64,000 bases of DNA from an uncultured Pseudomonadota bacterium (lineage in GTDB: Bacteria > Myxococcota_A > UBA796 > GCA-2862545): NCBI GenBank assembly GCA_913061235.1, contig CAJXTB010000023.1, positions 38,780-102,779 on the forward strand. Direction: 5' to 3'. The translations under genes and the position numbers were made by a program. Below are positions 1 through 8,849 of the stretch, piece by piece. Numbering within the stretch: position 1 is the first letter of the stretch; each line of letters begins with the position of its first letter. The notes under the pieces were generated by a model. That model made no database searches, was not told the origin of the DNA, and was given only the letters and a program-made list of their open reading frames with translations.

Positions 1-405
1 TTTCCCGTCCTTGCCTGTCTGTTCTTTGTGGGTTGTGGTGAGCAACTAGCGGGAGAGTGGTCCATCACCGACGCTGGATTCGGGACCGGAGCCGATGCCG
101 TCTCGCTCGCCGACTTGGAAGGCACCGTTGTGATCGAGGGGGATGACACCGCCACACTCGTTCTGCAGTCGGGCGACCTGGAGGGTGACTACTTGGTCAT
201 CAACACCGAGGGCGTGGCTGTCGGCTCTGGGGACGGCGACTTCTCACTGGTTGTCACCGGGTTTCAAGAGGTCCCTGAGAGCGCCATCTTCGTCGATCTA
301 AATCTCGACTGCGTGGCGACTGAAGTAGACGCGACGTGTACCGGACTGTGGGAGAGCCTTGCTCTGGACTCCCAGCAGATGTTCGTCGACCTCACTGCAC
401 TCTGA
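1..405 (+). CDS. Lipoprotein, 5' end outside window
   Basis: The reading frame is open from the first base, so the start codon lies upstream of the window. The visible N-terminus (FPVLACLFFVGC) is the end of a lipoprotein signal peptide, with the lipobox cysteine codon at 34-36 (FVGC). The mature part is about 123 residues, acidic and rich in Val, Asp, Gly and Thr, as in small beta-sandwich exported proteins. Two cysteines near the C-terminus (LDCVATEVDATC) could form a disulfide. I do not recognise the family and propose no function beyond an envelope-anchored lipoprotein. A GTG at 28 is in frame but sits inside the signal peptide, so it is not the true start. Confidence 0.75.
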   Translation, partial: FPVLACLFFVGCGEQLAGEWSITDAGFGTGADAVSLADLEGTVVIEGDDTATLVLQSGDLEGDYLVINTEGVAVGSGDGDFSLVVTGFQEVPESAIFVDLNLDCVATEVDATCTGLWESLALDSQQMFVDLTAL

Positions 406-462
406 GGCGTAGGCGGGTGGGGCCCGCACCTGGGGCGAACCTAGGGTGCGTCGTCTTGCGGC

Positions 463-1833
463 CTACTGCTGCTCGGCAGTCCATCCTTGTGGAAGCACGA
501 GTGTCGTGGGGTCTAGTCGGACCTCCTCATTCTCCAGGTACACATCCACGACATGCGCCCGTCGCCCGTCCCGCCGGTAGACTGGCGCGGACCTCGATGT
601 CATGGTGATTGTGGCCACGTCTGCGAGCGAAACGGTCCCGCCAGTCGGCAGGGAAATGGGAAGGTCCTGCAGCGGTGTCTGTTCCCAGCGTATGAGCACA
701 GTGTCGCCGTTGTGGCCAATCGGTACGCCGTCTTCAAGCCGAATGGTGCGGGTGACATCTCGCATGTGGAGACCCAACATGGCCAATCGCGCAGGGTCCA
801 CCTCAACATCGAGGTCTGGTCGTGCGAGGTGTCGTGACTGGATGGAGACGACGCCCGGAAGAGGGAGGATGGACTCTCGAATCTGGGTGAGTTCGGACTC
901 TGTAATGGGTGCATTTGATGCACTGGAGAGCACGAGACGCGCGTCATGGATGGTTCGTAGCGTGGAGTGCGCTGTTGGCGTCGACTCCAGTGCTGTTCGA
1001 GCGGCCTGTAGTTCCGTGGTCCAGACGTGAGCCGTGTGGTCGGTCACCTCGGTCACCGATGCGCCAAGCTCGGAAGCCTTGGATGTGGCGAGGGTGGTGC
1101 AGGTCTGACGGTCGGGACAGTCCATGTCCAAGCGGATGGGGGCGAGGATTCGCTTTACGTCGAAACGGTCCAGCTCCTCTTCGAACGTGGGACGAAACAG
1201 AGCCCCTGTGGTGAGAATCTCCGCCACAGCGACCGGTTGCCCGCCGCTGATCACGTCTACGTCGGCGTACTCGGAGACCGTGATGGTAGCCACGTCTTCG
1301 AGGTGCGTGCCGTCCAGTAGGTCGCTCGCGCTGAGTCCGAGGGCCGCAAGGGTAGCGGGGGGCACTTCTGCCACAGCCTGCCGCTGGGGAATGCCGCGCA
1401 ATCTCACGTCATTCACTCCCGGCATCTCCATCAGCGCATCCCGCAGACTCTGTGCTCGTGGAATGTCGACGACGACCTCGATGCGCTCGTCCCACCATGG
1501 CATGAGCATGGGTGTTTCTGCGGAATCGGGTAGCGACAGATGCATCAATGCCTCCCCGATGTCCCCCCGTACAGCGTACATTTGGGTGCCCGTCGCGAAG
1601 GTGACGGTCACCTCTGCCTGACCGTCAGTGGCGACGGAGTCGATTGTGACGACGTCGGGGACAGATGCGAGCGCCGCATGCATGGGAACGGCGATGGTGC
1701 TGTCGATATCTTCCGATGACATGCCCGAGAATAGCGTCACCACCGTCACCTGGGGCCCACGCTCGACGGGTGATGGGGGACCGAAGCCACAGGCCAACGC
1801 GATGGTCAGCGGTAGGGGAAGAACCCACTTCAT
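463..1833 (-). CDS. Lipoprotein made of RND-transporter porter domain only
   Basis: A 456-residue protein with a lipobox at residues 11-15 (IALAC). Residues about 28-105 (VTVVTLFSGMSSEDIDSTIA, then VTVTFATGTQMYAVRGDIGE) follow the first periplasmic porter subdomain of AcrB/HAE1-type RND pumps. Residues 130-175 (MPGVNDVRLRG) and about 335-430 (DLDVEVDPARLAMLGL; TGGTVSLADVATIT) follow later porter subdomains. There are no transmembrane helices, whereas a normal RND pump has about 1000 residues and 12 helices. The protein is therefore a lipid-anchored periplasmic porter-like domain without a proton-driven core. It may be a pump accessory, a binding protein, or a descendant of a pump that lost its membrane domains. 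The ATG at 1833 has a purine-rich GAGGCAGG upstream. No membrane-fusion or outer-membrane-channel gene is nearby. Confidence 0.7.
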   Translation of the reverse strand: MKWVLPLPLTIALACGFGPPSPVERGPQVTVVTLFSGMSSEDIDSTIAVPMHAALASVPDVVTIDSVATDGQAEVTVTFATGTQMYAVRGDIGEALMHLSLPDSAETPMLMPWWDERIEVVVDIPRAQSLRDALMEMPGVNDVRLRGIPQRQAVAEVPPATLAALGLSASDLLDGTHLEDVATITVSEYADVDVISGGQPVAVAEILTTGALFRPTFEEELDRFDVKRILAPIRLDMDCPDRQTCTTLATSKASELGASVTEVTDHTAHVWTTELQAARTALESTPTAHSTLRTIHDARLVLSSASNAPITESELTQIRESILPLPGVVSIQSRHLARPDLDVEVDPARLAMLGLHMRDVTRTIRLEDGVPIGHNGDTVLIRWEQTPLQDLPISLPTGGTVSLADVATITMTSRSAPVYRRDGRRAHVVDVYLENEEVRLDPTTLVLPQGWTAEQQ

Positions 1834-1914
1834 CTTGGCCTGCCTCGGGGAGTTGGGGGTCGCGTCCTATCGTGGCGCGTAGACGAGACGGCGATTGGGC
1901 GGACCCCCTCGCTT

Positions 1915-2520
1915 CTACTCGGCTTGCATCCTGGCCATTTCGGCGCGGACTTCGGCAAGCTCTGCGGTCAGAACGTCGATCTGGGCTTGCTGGGCCTGCA
2001 TCGCGGAGACTGCGAGGCTGGTGTAGCCGTACAGGTCGACGTGTTCGCCATCTGGACGCACGGCGGCAGAGGTGGGCTGGTCGTCAATGATGAAGCCCAT
2101 GTGGGTGTGCGCGTCGGCGTCGTCCCGGTACTTCCACGTGGCCAAGCGAGTGGTCTTGAGCCACTCGAGGGCTTGGGCATGGTCGGCTGGGGTCAGGTAG
2201 ACAATGTCGGTCTTGGTCTTCGCAGTAGAGCGCGGGCAGCCGACTGGAGAGGCGGTGGGGTCTTCTTCCGCGCAGATGACCAGCGCGTTGCAGCCATCGC
2301 CGGCGTCGCAGGTGACGTCTAGCTCGCCGCACTCGTCGCCAAGGACCTCGTCCGTGCACAAGGGAACACCCTCGAACGGGCCTTCGTAGCCGCGGCACAC
2401 AGGGTCTCCGCAGGTGGCAAACCACGTGCCTTGTGCTTCGGTGTCGGACTCGGTGTCCACGACGGCGGGGTCGCAGGCGAGAAGGGCTGTGAGGCCAAGA
2501 GCTACGGTGACAATGCGCAT
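1915..2520 (-). CDS. Lipoprotein with C-terminal S74 (endosialidase chaperone)-like domain
   Basis: A 201-residue lipoprotein with lipobox LLAC (Cys16) and a strong GGAGG ribosome site before the ATG. Residues 28-95 are a small Cys-rich acidic segment with eight cysteines. From residue 98 the sequence reads STAKTKTDIVYLTP, then WKYRDDADAHTHMGFIIDD, then a predicted coiled coil (AMQAQQAQIDVLTAELAEV). This is the order seen in peptidase S74 intramolecular chaperones of tail-spike and fibre proteins, where an SDxRxK motif precedes the fold and a trimeric coiled coil ends it. Here Ser98 and Lys103 align with the self-cleavage Ser and Lys, but the Asp is Thr. The role of such a domain on a short lipoprotein is unknown. 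Confidence 0.6.
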   Translation of the reverse strand: MRIVTVALGLTALLACDPAVVDTESDTEAQGTWFATCGDPVCRGYEGPFEGVPLCTDEVLGDECGELDVTCDAGDGCNALVICAEEDPTASPVGCPRSTAKTKTDIVYLTPADHAQALEWLKTTRLATWKYRDDADAHTHMGFIIDDQPTSAAVRPDGEHVDLYGYTSLAVSAMQAQQAQIDVLTAELAEVRAEMARMQAE

Positions 2521-2610
2521 GAACGCCTCCAGAGCGGAACGTATTGTGGCGACTGCGGATGAGCCCGTGAATGTGCGGATGAGTCGGTTTGCATGGGGCT
2601 GACAGGCGTT

Positions 2611-2630
2611 CCTGTGGACCGGCCCACAGG
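2611..2630 (-). terminator. Hairpin after the PPC-like lipoprotein gene
   Basis: CCTGTGG at 2611-2617 and CCACAGG at 2624-2630 form a perfect 7-bp stem with a 6-nt loop. It lies 13 bases beyond the stop of the minus-strand gene ending at 2644. No clear T-tract follows, so termination is plausible but unproven. Confidence 0.35.
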
Positions 2631-2643
2631 TGGCTTGAGGAAC

Positions 2644-4002
2644 CTAGTTGGCCGCGATCTCAAACGTGGTTGCGAACCAGATGCATCGGTAGAACGACGA
2701 CGCTCCGAACGCCGCGTCGTTTTCGTTGAACAAGCGTACGGTGTAGGTGTCGTCTGCTGCAATGGGCCCGAAGTTTTCGAGGTCCGGCATGGCGTCATTG
2801 CCGTCTGTGGCGGTGGCTACGACGGCGCCGCTGCCGTCCATCAACTCCAGCTGCATGTCGCCGGTTGAGCCGAAGATTGAGCCGTCACAGCGAACGGTCA
2901 GTCGGTCCCCCGTGACTGCGGGCATCTCATACCAGTCCTCATCACCGGTCTCACCAAATGCGCCCTGCATCCACACACGGTTGTAGGCGCTGCCGCCGTT
3001 TGTGGTGAGCTCGTCTATGGGCGGTGCCTGGACATTGTCGGCGTCGTTCGGCTCGATCTCTAGGGTGTAGTGGTCACCCTCGGCGCGGGTTCGCACGTAC
3101 AGCGGGAACCAGTGGTTGGCGCCGCCCCCGTCGAAGGCATCGGTGGCTGCAAGCGTGTAGGTGCCTTCTTGAGCGCCGAAGTACGCGGCGGGGCCTTCTT
3201 CGCCCAGGTTGCGCTTGTCCGTGAGCAGCGTGCCGTCGCTGTCGGCCAATGTGACGCGAATCCGAGCATCGGAGCCGGGAAGCTCGGTCATCCCGTACAC
3301 CTCAATCGGGGCGTCGCCGTAGGGAAGCTGGACGGTGATGTAGTCGACGTCTCCGGGTGCTTCGAGGTTCACACCAACGGTGTAGATGGAGCCGCCGCTG
3401 GTGATGTCGACGTCCGCCGAAGGGTTGTCGGCTGCATCGGTCTCGGTGGTCGTGTTGGAGAAGTCCAGGATGGAGAGCTGGTAGTACAGGTCGGTGGCGA
3501 ACGCTTCGTCGTCCAGGTCGAACCATGTGCCGCGGTCTTGCACGGTGATGTACCAGGTGCCGGCGGTCGGCAAGTAGGCGTGTAGGACGCTGTCGTAGTT
3601 ATTGATGCTGCCGGTTGCGAAGTCATCGACCCACGCGTGAACGCCGCCGGATGCGTCGAGCACGGCGACGACGGTGTCGAGCTCTTCGGGGAGCTCCGAG
3701 ACGGTCTGGATGCGGACCCACTGTGGTTCGAGGGCTTCGAACGCGTAGTAGTCGACGTCTCCTCGGGTCTGAATGATGCCCTCGGCGGACGGGCTGTCTT
3801 CCGGGTCGGTCGTCTTGAAGACGGTCGTGGCACTCTGAATGTCGTTGTCGCGGTCGCCGACGACGCAGTTGTCGTCATCGCCGCAGATAGAGGCTTCAGA
3901 ACACTGCACATCTTCCGTGCACTCTGGCGTAGCGTCGGAGGTGTTGGAGTCGTCGACGCGCTCGCCACAGGCAAACAGATTCAGGAGCAGGAACAAAGTC
4001 AT
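2644..4002 (-). CDS. Lipoprotein with repeated PPC-like beta-sandwich domains
   Basis: A 452-residue lipoprotein (lipobox LFAC near residue 12). Its Cys/Asp-rich linker (CTEDVQCSEASICGDDDNC) is typical of myxobacterial lipoproteins. Three segments (about 70-190, 200-310 and 320-450) each carry the pattern of bacterial pre-peptidase C-terminal (PPC) domains: DVDYYAFEA, then a VAVLDASG-type strand and a YLPTAGTWYITVQD-type strand; GDVDYITVQL and DEDWYEMPA mark the second and third. PPC domains are small non-catalytic beta-sandwiches found on secreted enzymes, but no catalytic domain is attached here. A GAGG purine run precedes the ATG. It lies between other exported-protein genes on the same strand, with 54-120 base gaps. 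A structural or binding role at the cell surface is an inference. Confidence 0.65.
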   Translation of the reverse strand: MTLFLLLNLFACGERVDDSNTSDATPECTEDVQCSEASICGDDDNCVVGDRDNDIQSATTVFKTTDPEDSPSAEGIIQTRGDVDYYAFEALEPQWVRIQTVSELPEELDTVVAVLDASGGVHAWVDDFATGSINNYDSVLHAYLPTAGTWYITVQDRGTWFDLDDEAFATDLYYQLSILDFSNTTTETDAADNPSADVDITSGGSIYTVGVNLEAPGDVDYITVQLPYGDAPIEVYGMTELPGSDARIRVTLADSDGTLLTDKRNLGEEGPAAYFGAQEGTYTLAATDAFDGGGANHWFPLYVRTRAEGDHYTLEIEPNDADNVQAPPIDELTTNGGSAYNRVWMQGAFGETGDEDWYEMPAVTGDRLTVRCDGSIFGSTGDMQLELMDGSGAVVATATDGNDAMPDLENFGPIAADDTYTVRLFNENDAAFGASSFYRCIWFATTFEIAAN

Positions 4003-4056
4003 AGCGGCCTCTTGGGAGGCTGGACTTTACGCCGAAGAACGGGCGTTGTCACCGCC

Positions 4057-5580
4057 TCAGAAGCAGATGATGCGGAAGCTCTGGTTCACGGAGATTGGAA
4101 CCCCGGCTACGCCCTCACGCTCGAGCACGAAGGTCTTGGTGTTGGTCGAGCCGCCCCAGATGGATGCGTACCCGTTGCCACCGTCTGTGGCGAAGCCGAA
4201 CCCGTGGCGGATTGAGTCGTCTTCATTGTGTAGCAAGGTACAGGCGTACGACGGTATGCCGTTCAGGTTGAAGTACAGCTTGCCAAAGGTGGTCGTGCCG
4301 TCGCCAGGAGCAAAAGCAACCTTCGACGTTGCGCCGAGACCGGCGGATGCACTTCCGTTGCCGACTGCCACGGTGTAGTTCGCACCATCTGGGGCGGTGT
4401 AGATGATGTCGCCGTTTCCTGCGCGGTAGAAGGACATCATGGTGGGGTACATGGCGAGCGGGCTCTCATTGGTCGTGAGGCTTCCCGTGATCTCTAGATT
4501 GCCACTCAGCACATCGCTGGTGTTGCGCAGGTAGATGTCTTGTGATGCCACGGTCGCGCGAGCCTCGGTGTCGCTGTAGCGGTCATGGTTTCGCGGGTTG
4601 GTGTCGCTCAACCCACCAGCGGCGGCCAGGGCGTCGCTGTCTGCGTACCGCGAGTGGTTTCGCGGGTTGCTATTGCCTTGGCTTCCAGCTGCAGCGAGTG
4701 CTTCGGAGTCCGCGTACCGAGTGTGGTTTCGCGGATTGGTGTTGCCTTGACTACCGGCGGCGGCAAGGGCCTCGGAATCGGCGTACCGAGTATGGTTTCG
4801 CGGGTTGCTGGTCGCGAGTCCGCCAGCTGCTGCGAGCGCCTCTGCGTCCGCGTACCGTGTGTGGTACCGCGGATTGGTGTTGCCCTGGGAGCCGGCTGCT
4901 GCCAGGGCGTCACTGTCTGTGTATCGGTCGTGGTGGTGCGGGTTGGCGTCGCCAATTGGGCCGGCTGCTGCCAGTGCATCGGAGTCTGTGTAGCGGTCAT
5001 GGTTGAGGCCGTTGCTGTCCGAGAGCGCCCCCATTGCGGAGACGGCATCGGAGTCTGTGTATCGGTCATGGTTGAGGCTGTTGCTGTCCGCGAGAGAGCC
5101 CATTGCAGCCACGGCGTCGGAATCTACGTAGGGGTCGTCAATCGCTGGGTATGTGGAGACGACCTCGGCGATAATGCCGTCAACATCCAGGTCTTCCACC
5201 GTTCCGCTGTTTGCCGCGTAGTCCGCAAATGCCGAGAACGGGACCGTGCCGATGGGTTGGCGAGTCATCTCACCGCCGTTGGCGATTTCAATGCCAATGA
5301 ACAGCTGGGATGTGCCCTGGACCAAGCTCCAGTCCAGCGGGGTGACCTCGCCGAGAAATACCGCGAAGTAGCCGTCTAGGGGGTCGATCGCGCGAACCTC
5401 GCTGTACACCGCAGAGCCACCGCTCTGCATTGTGTACAAGCTGAACGTGACGTTGGTTGGAGCCTCGATAGGGGTGCCGGACGTGTCCACTAATCGAGCT
5501 TGCACCGGAAGGAATGCTGGGGCCGCCGCCAGTGCAAGGGCAGGGCAACAGGCGAGTGCAAGGGCGATAAGACGTGTCAT
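4057..5580 (-). CDS. Fibre-like secreted protein: HQGRL-type N-domain plus 23-residue repeats
   Basis: A 507-residue protein. The start is placed at the ATG at 5580 because it follows GGGAG and begins a good signal peptide (MTRLIALALACCPALALAAA). Residues about 24-120 are an N-terminal domain shared with four other proteins in this window: FLPVQARLVDTSGTPIE, TFSLYTMQSGGSAVYSE, DGYFAVFLGE and PIGTVPFSAFADYA. Eight and a half perfectly phased 23-residue repeats follow, with consensus DSDALAAAGSxGxTNPRNHxRYx. The last 130 residues form a distinct terminal domain without a recognised name, ending in FRIICF. The repeats resemble those of trimeric fibre or tail-fibre proteins. A surface fibre or adhesin role is inferred from architecture only. 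Confidence 0.7.
   Translation of the reverse strand: MTRLIALALACCPALALAAAPAFLPVQARLVDTSGTPIEAPTNVTFSLYTMQSGGSAVYSEVRAIDPLDGYFAVFLGEVTPLDWSLVQGTSQLFIGIEIANGGEMTRQPIGTVPFSAFADYAANSGTVEDLDVDGIIAEVVSTYPAIDDPYVDSDAVAAMGSLADSNSLNHDRYTDSDAVSAMGALSDSNGLNHDRYTDSDALAAAGPIGDANPHHHDRYTDSDALAAAGSQGNTNPRYHTRYADAEALAAAGGLATSNPRNHTRYADSEALAAAGSQGNTNPRNHTRYADSEALAAAGSQGNSNPRNHSRYADSDALAAAGGLSDTNPRNHDRYSDTEARATVASQDIYLRNTSDVLSGNLEITGSLTTNESPLAMYPTMMSFYRAGNGDIIYTAPDGANYTVAVGNGSASAGLGATSKVAFAPGDGTTTFGKLYFNLNGIPSYACTLLHNEDDSIRHGFGFATDGGNGYASIWGGSTNTKTFVLEREGVAGVPISVNQSFRIICF
4573..5124 (-). repeat. Eight in-frame 69-bp coding repeats
   Basis: Eight consecutive 69-base units, read on the minus strand from 5124 down to 4573, each encode 23 residues beginning DSDA/DSEA and ending H-x-R-Y-(T/A/S). 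Period and frame are exactly kept, with no spacers. The two units nearest the N-terminus (AAMGSLADSNSLN type) differ most from the central ones (AAAGSQGNTNPRN type), as expected of a tandem array homogenised in its middle. Confidence 0.9.
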
Positions 5581-5744
5581 GGAACTCCCAGAAGACGCGG
5601 AGCGTAGCACGCTTGGTGTTCTTCAATTCCGAATTTTGGCGCTCGATCCTGTCGTGACGGGCCATCGTGTACCGTTACAGGCGAGCTCGTCCAACCGGTT
5701 AAGCGGATGCTTCAGCGGCTCATCCCCGTGATTCCAACGCGTTC

Positions 5745-8078
5745 TTGAGGTCCGACATCCACGTCTCGGTATTTGGACCCCTACAATTGCTCGACGGTGG
5801 GACCGCTCAACCTGTGCGCTCACGAAAGGCGTGTGCGCTGATTGCGCACGGTGCTCTACGTGGTGAACCGATGCGACGCGACGCGCTCGCGTGGACGCTC
5901 TGGGGCGATTCCGGCCGGCGAAATCTGCGCCAGCTGCTGTACCAAGTCCGCCAGCTGCCGGGTGCACAGGACTGGTTGCACGTCGATGAGGTGTCGGTCA
6001 CCGTAAACCTGCCCTGTGACGGACGCATGCTGTTGCGGGGTGAGTTTACCGCTGTCCACGCCCTCAGTGTGCCGCTGGAGGGTCTGGACGACGTGGGTAC
6101 TGACGCCTTCGCCGACTGGGTGCGTGACACGCGAGAGCGCTTGGTTGCCGCGCGTCACACAACCCTTTTGGCGCGCGCTGAGCAGCTTGTTGTGGAGCAG
6201 CCGGGCGACGCGCTGAAACTGGTTGGCGACATCATTGCGGCGCCCCATCCCCCTCTTGATGTGGTTTGGGTGGCTGTTCTCGCCCATCAAGCGCTAGGAC
6301 AGACAGACATCGCCAGGGCGCTTGCTGACCGCGCAGCACCGCAAGTATCTACACTTGCGGTGGACGAGCGGAGCAAGTGGGCATCGCTTCGGCCCGGCAC
6401 ACGGATTCCAGTCGGTGCCCATCAAGCGCCACTCGCGTCGCGGCTGAAAGTGCTGTTGACGTTGGAGCCATCCGCGCTGCCACCCACAGTCGCAGCCGCG
6501 GTCCTTGGGGTGGAGCCCATGGACATTGTTGGGGTGTGGCCCAGTGTGGAGCTGGACGAGCCGCCGGAGGACGATTTGGGCATGGCGGCCCTCCGTGTTC
6601 GGCTTGCTGAAGTGTTGGAGGAACAGGGCCACTTAGACCGGGCCGCTCACCACTTTCTAGCGCTTGGGCAGACTAAACGCGCCGCCGAACTGTGGTGGAC
6701 AGTGGGTCTACAGGCGGACGACCTGGAAGCTCTTGAGCGTTGTGCGCAGGCCGCCACGGACACGGATTCGTCCCTGGCTCTGCGCGCGTGGTGCTTCGCC
6801 GTCATTGGCTGGCGTGTACGACGCGATATCGCTCGGTCGCAGCAGGTTCACGACAACATGCTGCGTGCCGCAAACCGGACCCAACACCCCACACTGCTCG
6901 CTCATGCACGGATGCAGCAGGTGTCCCTGGCAACGCTTCAGCGAGTGCCCGAAAAGGCCTCGTATGCGCGTGAGCGATTGGCAGAACTCGCTGAGCACAA
7001 CCCGTCGTTCGCCTCGCTTGAGCACGCTATCGACGGCATGCTGGCAGCCATGCAGCGCGACCTCCCGCGGTCCATCGAACTGCTGACCCGCGCTTGCGCC
7101 GGGGGCGACATCGAGCGCCTACAAGCGCTTCAGGCCTTGGGCGCGGCTCACGGCATGTCGGGTGACTCGAAGCGTGCCCGTGCCGCACACACGGAGGGAC
7201 TGGCGCTGTCTCGCAACCTCGGTGTTAGGGCGATTTCAACGGCTTTTTTGGTGGGGTTGGCCGCGACTGCGGAGAAACAGGGCGACCTGGTCACAGCGCG
7301 CGAGCACCTGATTGAACTGAGAGACCTGAAGAACGCGGGTGTTCAAGGCCCAGCGATGCACACGGCTGTGTTCAACCTGGCAATCGTGGACCTGCGCTTG
7401 GGCCGGTTGGCCGATGCACGTCGGCTGCTGGCCGAGGTCCTGCAACAACAACCTGATGATGCAACTCGGGCCCTCGTCTACGGACTCCGCGGTGACGTTG
7501 AGGCGACTGTTGGCCGCTTCGCCGAGGCGGCGGCCTGGGCAGCACGAGGGCAAGCTCTGTTCAGCCAGATTCAGCGTCAGTCAGATGCACAGGTGATGGC
7601 GTTCAACGCCCTCGTCGCGACTTGGTATGGCGACCCGAGTGCTGCAGTTCTTCGTGCGGTTCGAGTGGCGTGCCAAGATGTCTTGCAGTCCGGCAGGCCC
7701 ATCTGCTCGGCGGTCGCGCGAGACATGGCACTCATCGAGCGAGACGTAGACGCCATCGACGCACTCCGTATGCATTGGGTCAACGCCCATCCCGCCCACG
7801 TCGTACTCGTCGAATTGCGACGAGACATCTTGGACGGTGTGTCGAGTGTGGATGACGCCGTGGTCTTGCAGGTCCGAAATGCGCCGTCTACTGCAGCTCT
7901 TTGGGGACGGGCGTTGCTGGCGTCGCAACGACCGGACCTGGCCTGCACACTTCAGGATGAGACCGGTGAACACCTACGGACACTGTCGGAGGGCCTCCTG
8001 ACCGCCCAGCGCGAGGCATTGGCTGCTCGCGTAGATGCTTGGTGGGCAGACCCTATCCAATGCGCTGGACCGCTCTAG
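5745..8078 (+). CDS. Winged-helix (SARP/BTAD-like) and TPR regulatory protein
   Basis: A 777-residue protein. Residues 5-70 (VSVFGPLQLLDGG, RSRKACALIAHGAL, DALAWTLWGD, LRQLLYQVR) match the winged-helix plus bacterial transcriptional-activator (SARP/BTAD-type) pattern. In these proteins a short DNA-binding OmpR-like fold is followed by helical repeats. Residues 100-760 are Ala/Leu-rich helical hairpins, including clear TPR-type units (LAEVLEEQGHLDRAAHHFLA; EAAAWAARGQALF). No P-loop is visible, unlike the large LuxR/AfsR proteins that carry an NB-ARC ATPase. The best available start is a TTG at 5745, because the frame is closed at 5700 and no ATG or GTG lies between. It is divergent from the fibre gene at 5580 and could regulate it. 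Its stop overlaps the converging neighbour's stop. Confidence 0.65.
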   Translation: MRSDIHVSVFGPLQLLDGGTAQPVRSRKACALIAHGALRGEPMRRDALAWTLWGDSGRRNLRQLLYQVRQLPGAQDWLHVDEVSVTVNLPCDGRMLLRGEFTAVHALSVPLEGLDDVGTDAFADWVRDTRERLVAARHTTLLARAEQLVVEQPGDALKLVGDIIAAPHPPLDVVWVAVLAHQALGQTDIARALADRAAPQVSTLAVDERSKWASLRPGTRIPVGAHQAPLASRLKVLLTLEPSALPPTVAAAVLGVEPMDIVGVWPSVELDEPPEDDLGMAALRVRLAEVLEEQGHLDRAAHHFLALGQTKRAAELWWTVGLQADDLEALERCAQAATDTDSSLALRAWCFAVIGWRVRRDIARSQQVHDNMLRAANRTQHPTLLAHARMQQVSLATLQRVPEKASYARERLAELAEHNPSFASLEHAIDGMLAAMQRDLPRSIELLTRACAGGDIERLQALQALGAAHGMSGDSKRARAAHTEGLALSRNLGVRAISTAFLVGLAATAEKQGDLVTAREHLIELRDLKNAGVQGPAMHTAVFNLAIVDLRLGRLADARRLLAEVLQQQPDDATRALVYGLRGDVEATVGRFAEAAAWAARGQALFSQIQRQSDAQVMAFNALVATWYGDPSAAVLRAVRVACQDVLQSGRPICSAVARDMALIERDVDAIDALRMHWVNAHPAHVVLVELRRDILDGVSSVDDAVVLQVRNAPSTAALWGRALLASQRPDLACTLQDETGEHLRTLSEGLLTAQREALAARVDAWWADPIQCAGPL

Positions 8079-8849
8079 TCTCCGAAGAGACCCCGCCAGG
8101 CTTCGTCTGCAGCGAGGATGGCGCCACCAGCATGCTCTGCCATGGCATCACCAGCGAGGCTGGAGATGCGGCTGTCCTTCTCCTTGCCGTTCTTGCCCTT
8201 GAGCATCTTTCCACTCCATTCGTCCAGGGTTCGCCCGGCCATCACGCCACCCGCACCGGCCGCAAGCACACCCGCCGCAGTCGTCGCACCCGCGCCGGTC
8301 AACAGCGCGCCCAGGCCGCTCTCGACCGCCGCCCCCCCCCGTGAGTACTCCCGCACCCGATGCCACGATTTCGCTGATGCCGAGCGCTGAACCAGCGAAC
8401 GCCATTCCGTTCTCAAGACCCTTCACAGCACGTTCGCCCGTGTCGAGTGTTGTGGAGGTCATCGCTTCGCCGAGGCCACCTGCAGCGTCCCACACACCAA
8501 ACGGCGAGAGACCGCGTCCAGCCCACTTCATCGCGGAGCCTGCGCCTGACTTGACCTTGCCGACTTTCTGCGCAGACTTGCTGACCTCGGACCAGCCTTT
8601 CGACGTCTTCTGCACTGTCTGTCCACTCGCTGACGTGATGCTATTCGACGCGTTCGTAGCGGTTTGACCTTGGCCGCAGAGCTCTTCGAACCACGTCATC
8701 ATGCCGCCTATGCGGTTGTCTCCGGCTGGCGATGCTGCGACCTTGTCGAATTGGTTGGCAACGTCGCCTCCCATTTCAACGAGAGTGTCAGCGGTTCGTT
8801 GGGGCAGGGATTGTTGTTGGGACTGTTCTTTGGGCCGGTGTTGCTTCAT
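8075..8849 (-). CDS. Gly/Ala-rich hydrophobic protein, frameshifted in a G9 tract
   Basis: The gene starts at the ATG at 8849 (GGAGG ribosome site) and reads in one frame to a run of nine G on the coding strand (8340-8332). It then continues sensibly only in another frame, down to the stop at 8075. With eight G the two halves join as SGAGVLTGGAAVESGLGALL and give one 257-residue protein. Read as it stands, the first frame turns into Arg/Gly/Cys-rich text and stops at 8148. The N-terminal half is polar and helical (TADTLVEMGGDVANQFDKVA; a CGQG segment). The C-terminal half is a hydrophobic Gly/Ala stretch (GATTAAGVLAAGAGGVMAG) followed by a charged tail, as in small secreted or membrane-inserting proteins. 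No family is recognised. Confidence 0.65.
8332..8340. repeat. Homopolymer tract (C9 / G9) at a frameshift
   Basis: Nine consecutive C on the plus strand (G on the coding strand) mark the exact point where the coding frame of the 8849-8075 gene changes. Loss of one base restores a single open frame. Tracts of this kind are classic sites of slipped-strand variation and also common sites of sequencing error. Confidence 0.85.

Noticed and set aside
4585..5379. 264-residue plus-strand frame over the 23-residue repeats
   Set aside because: The 69-base period is divisible by three, so the antisense frame stays open without being a gene.
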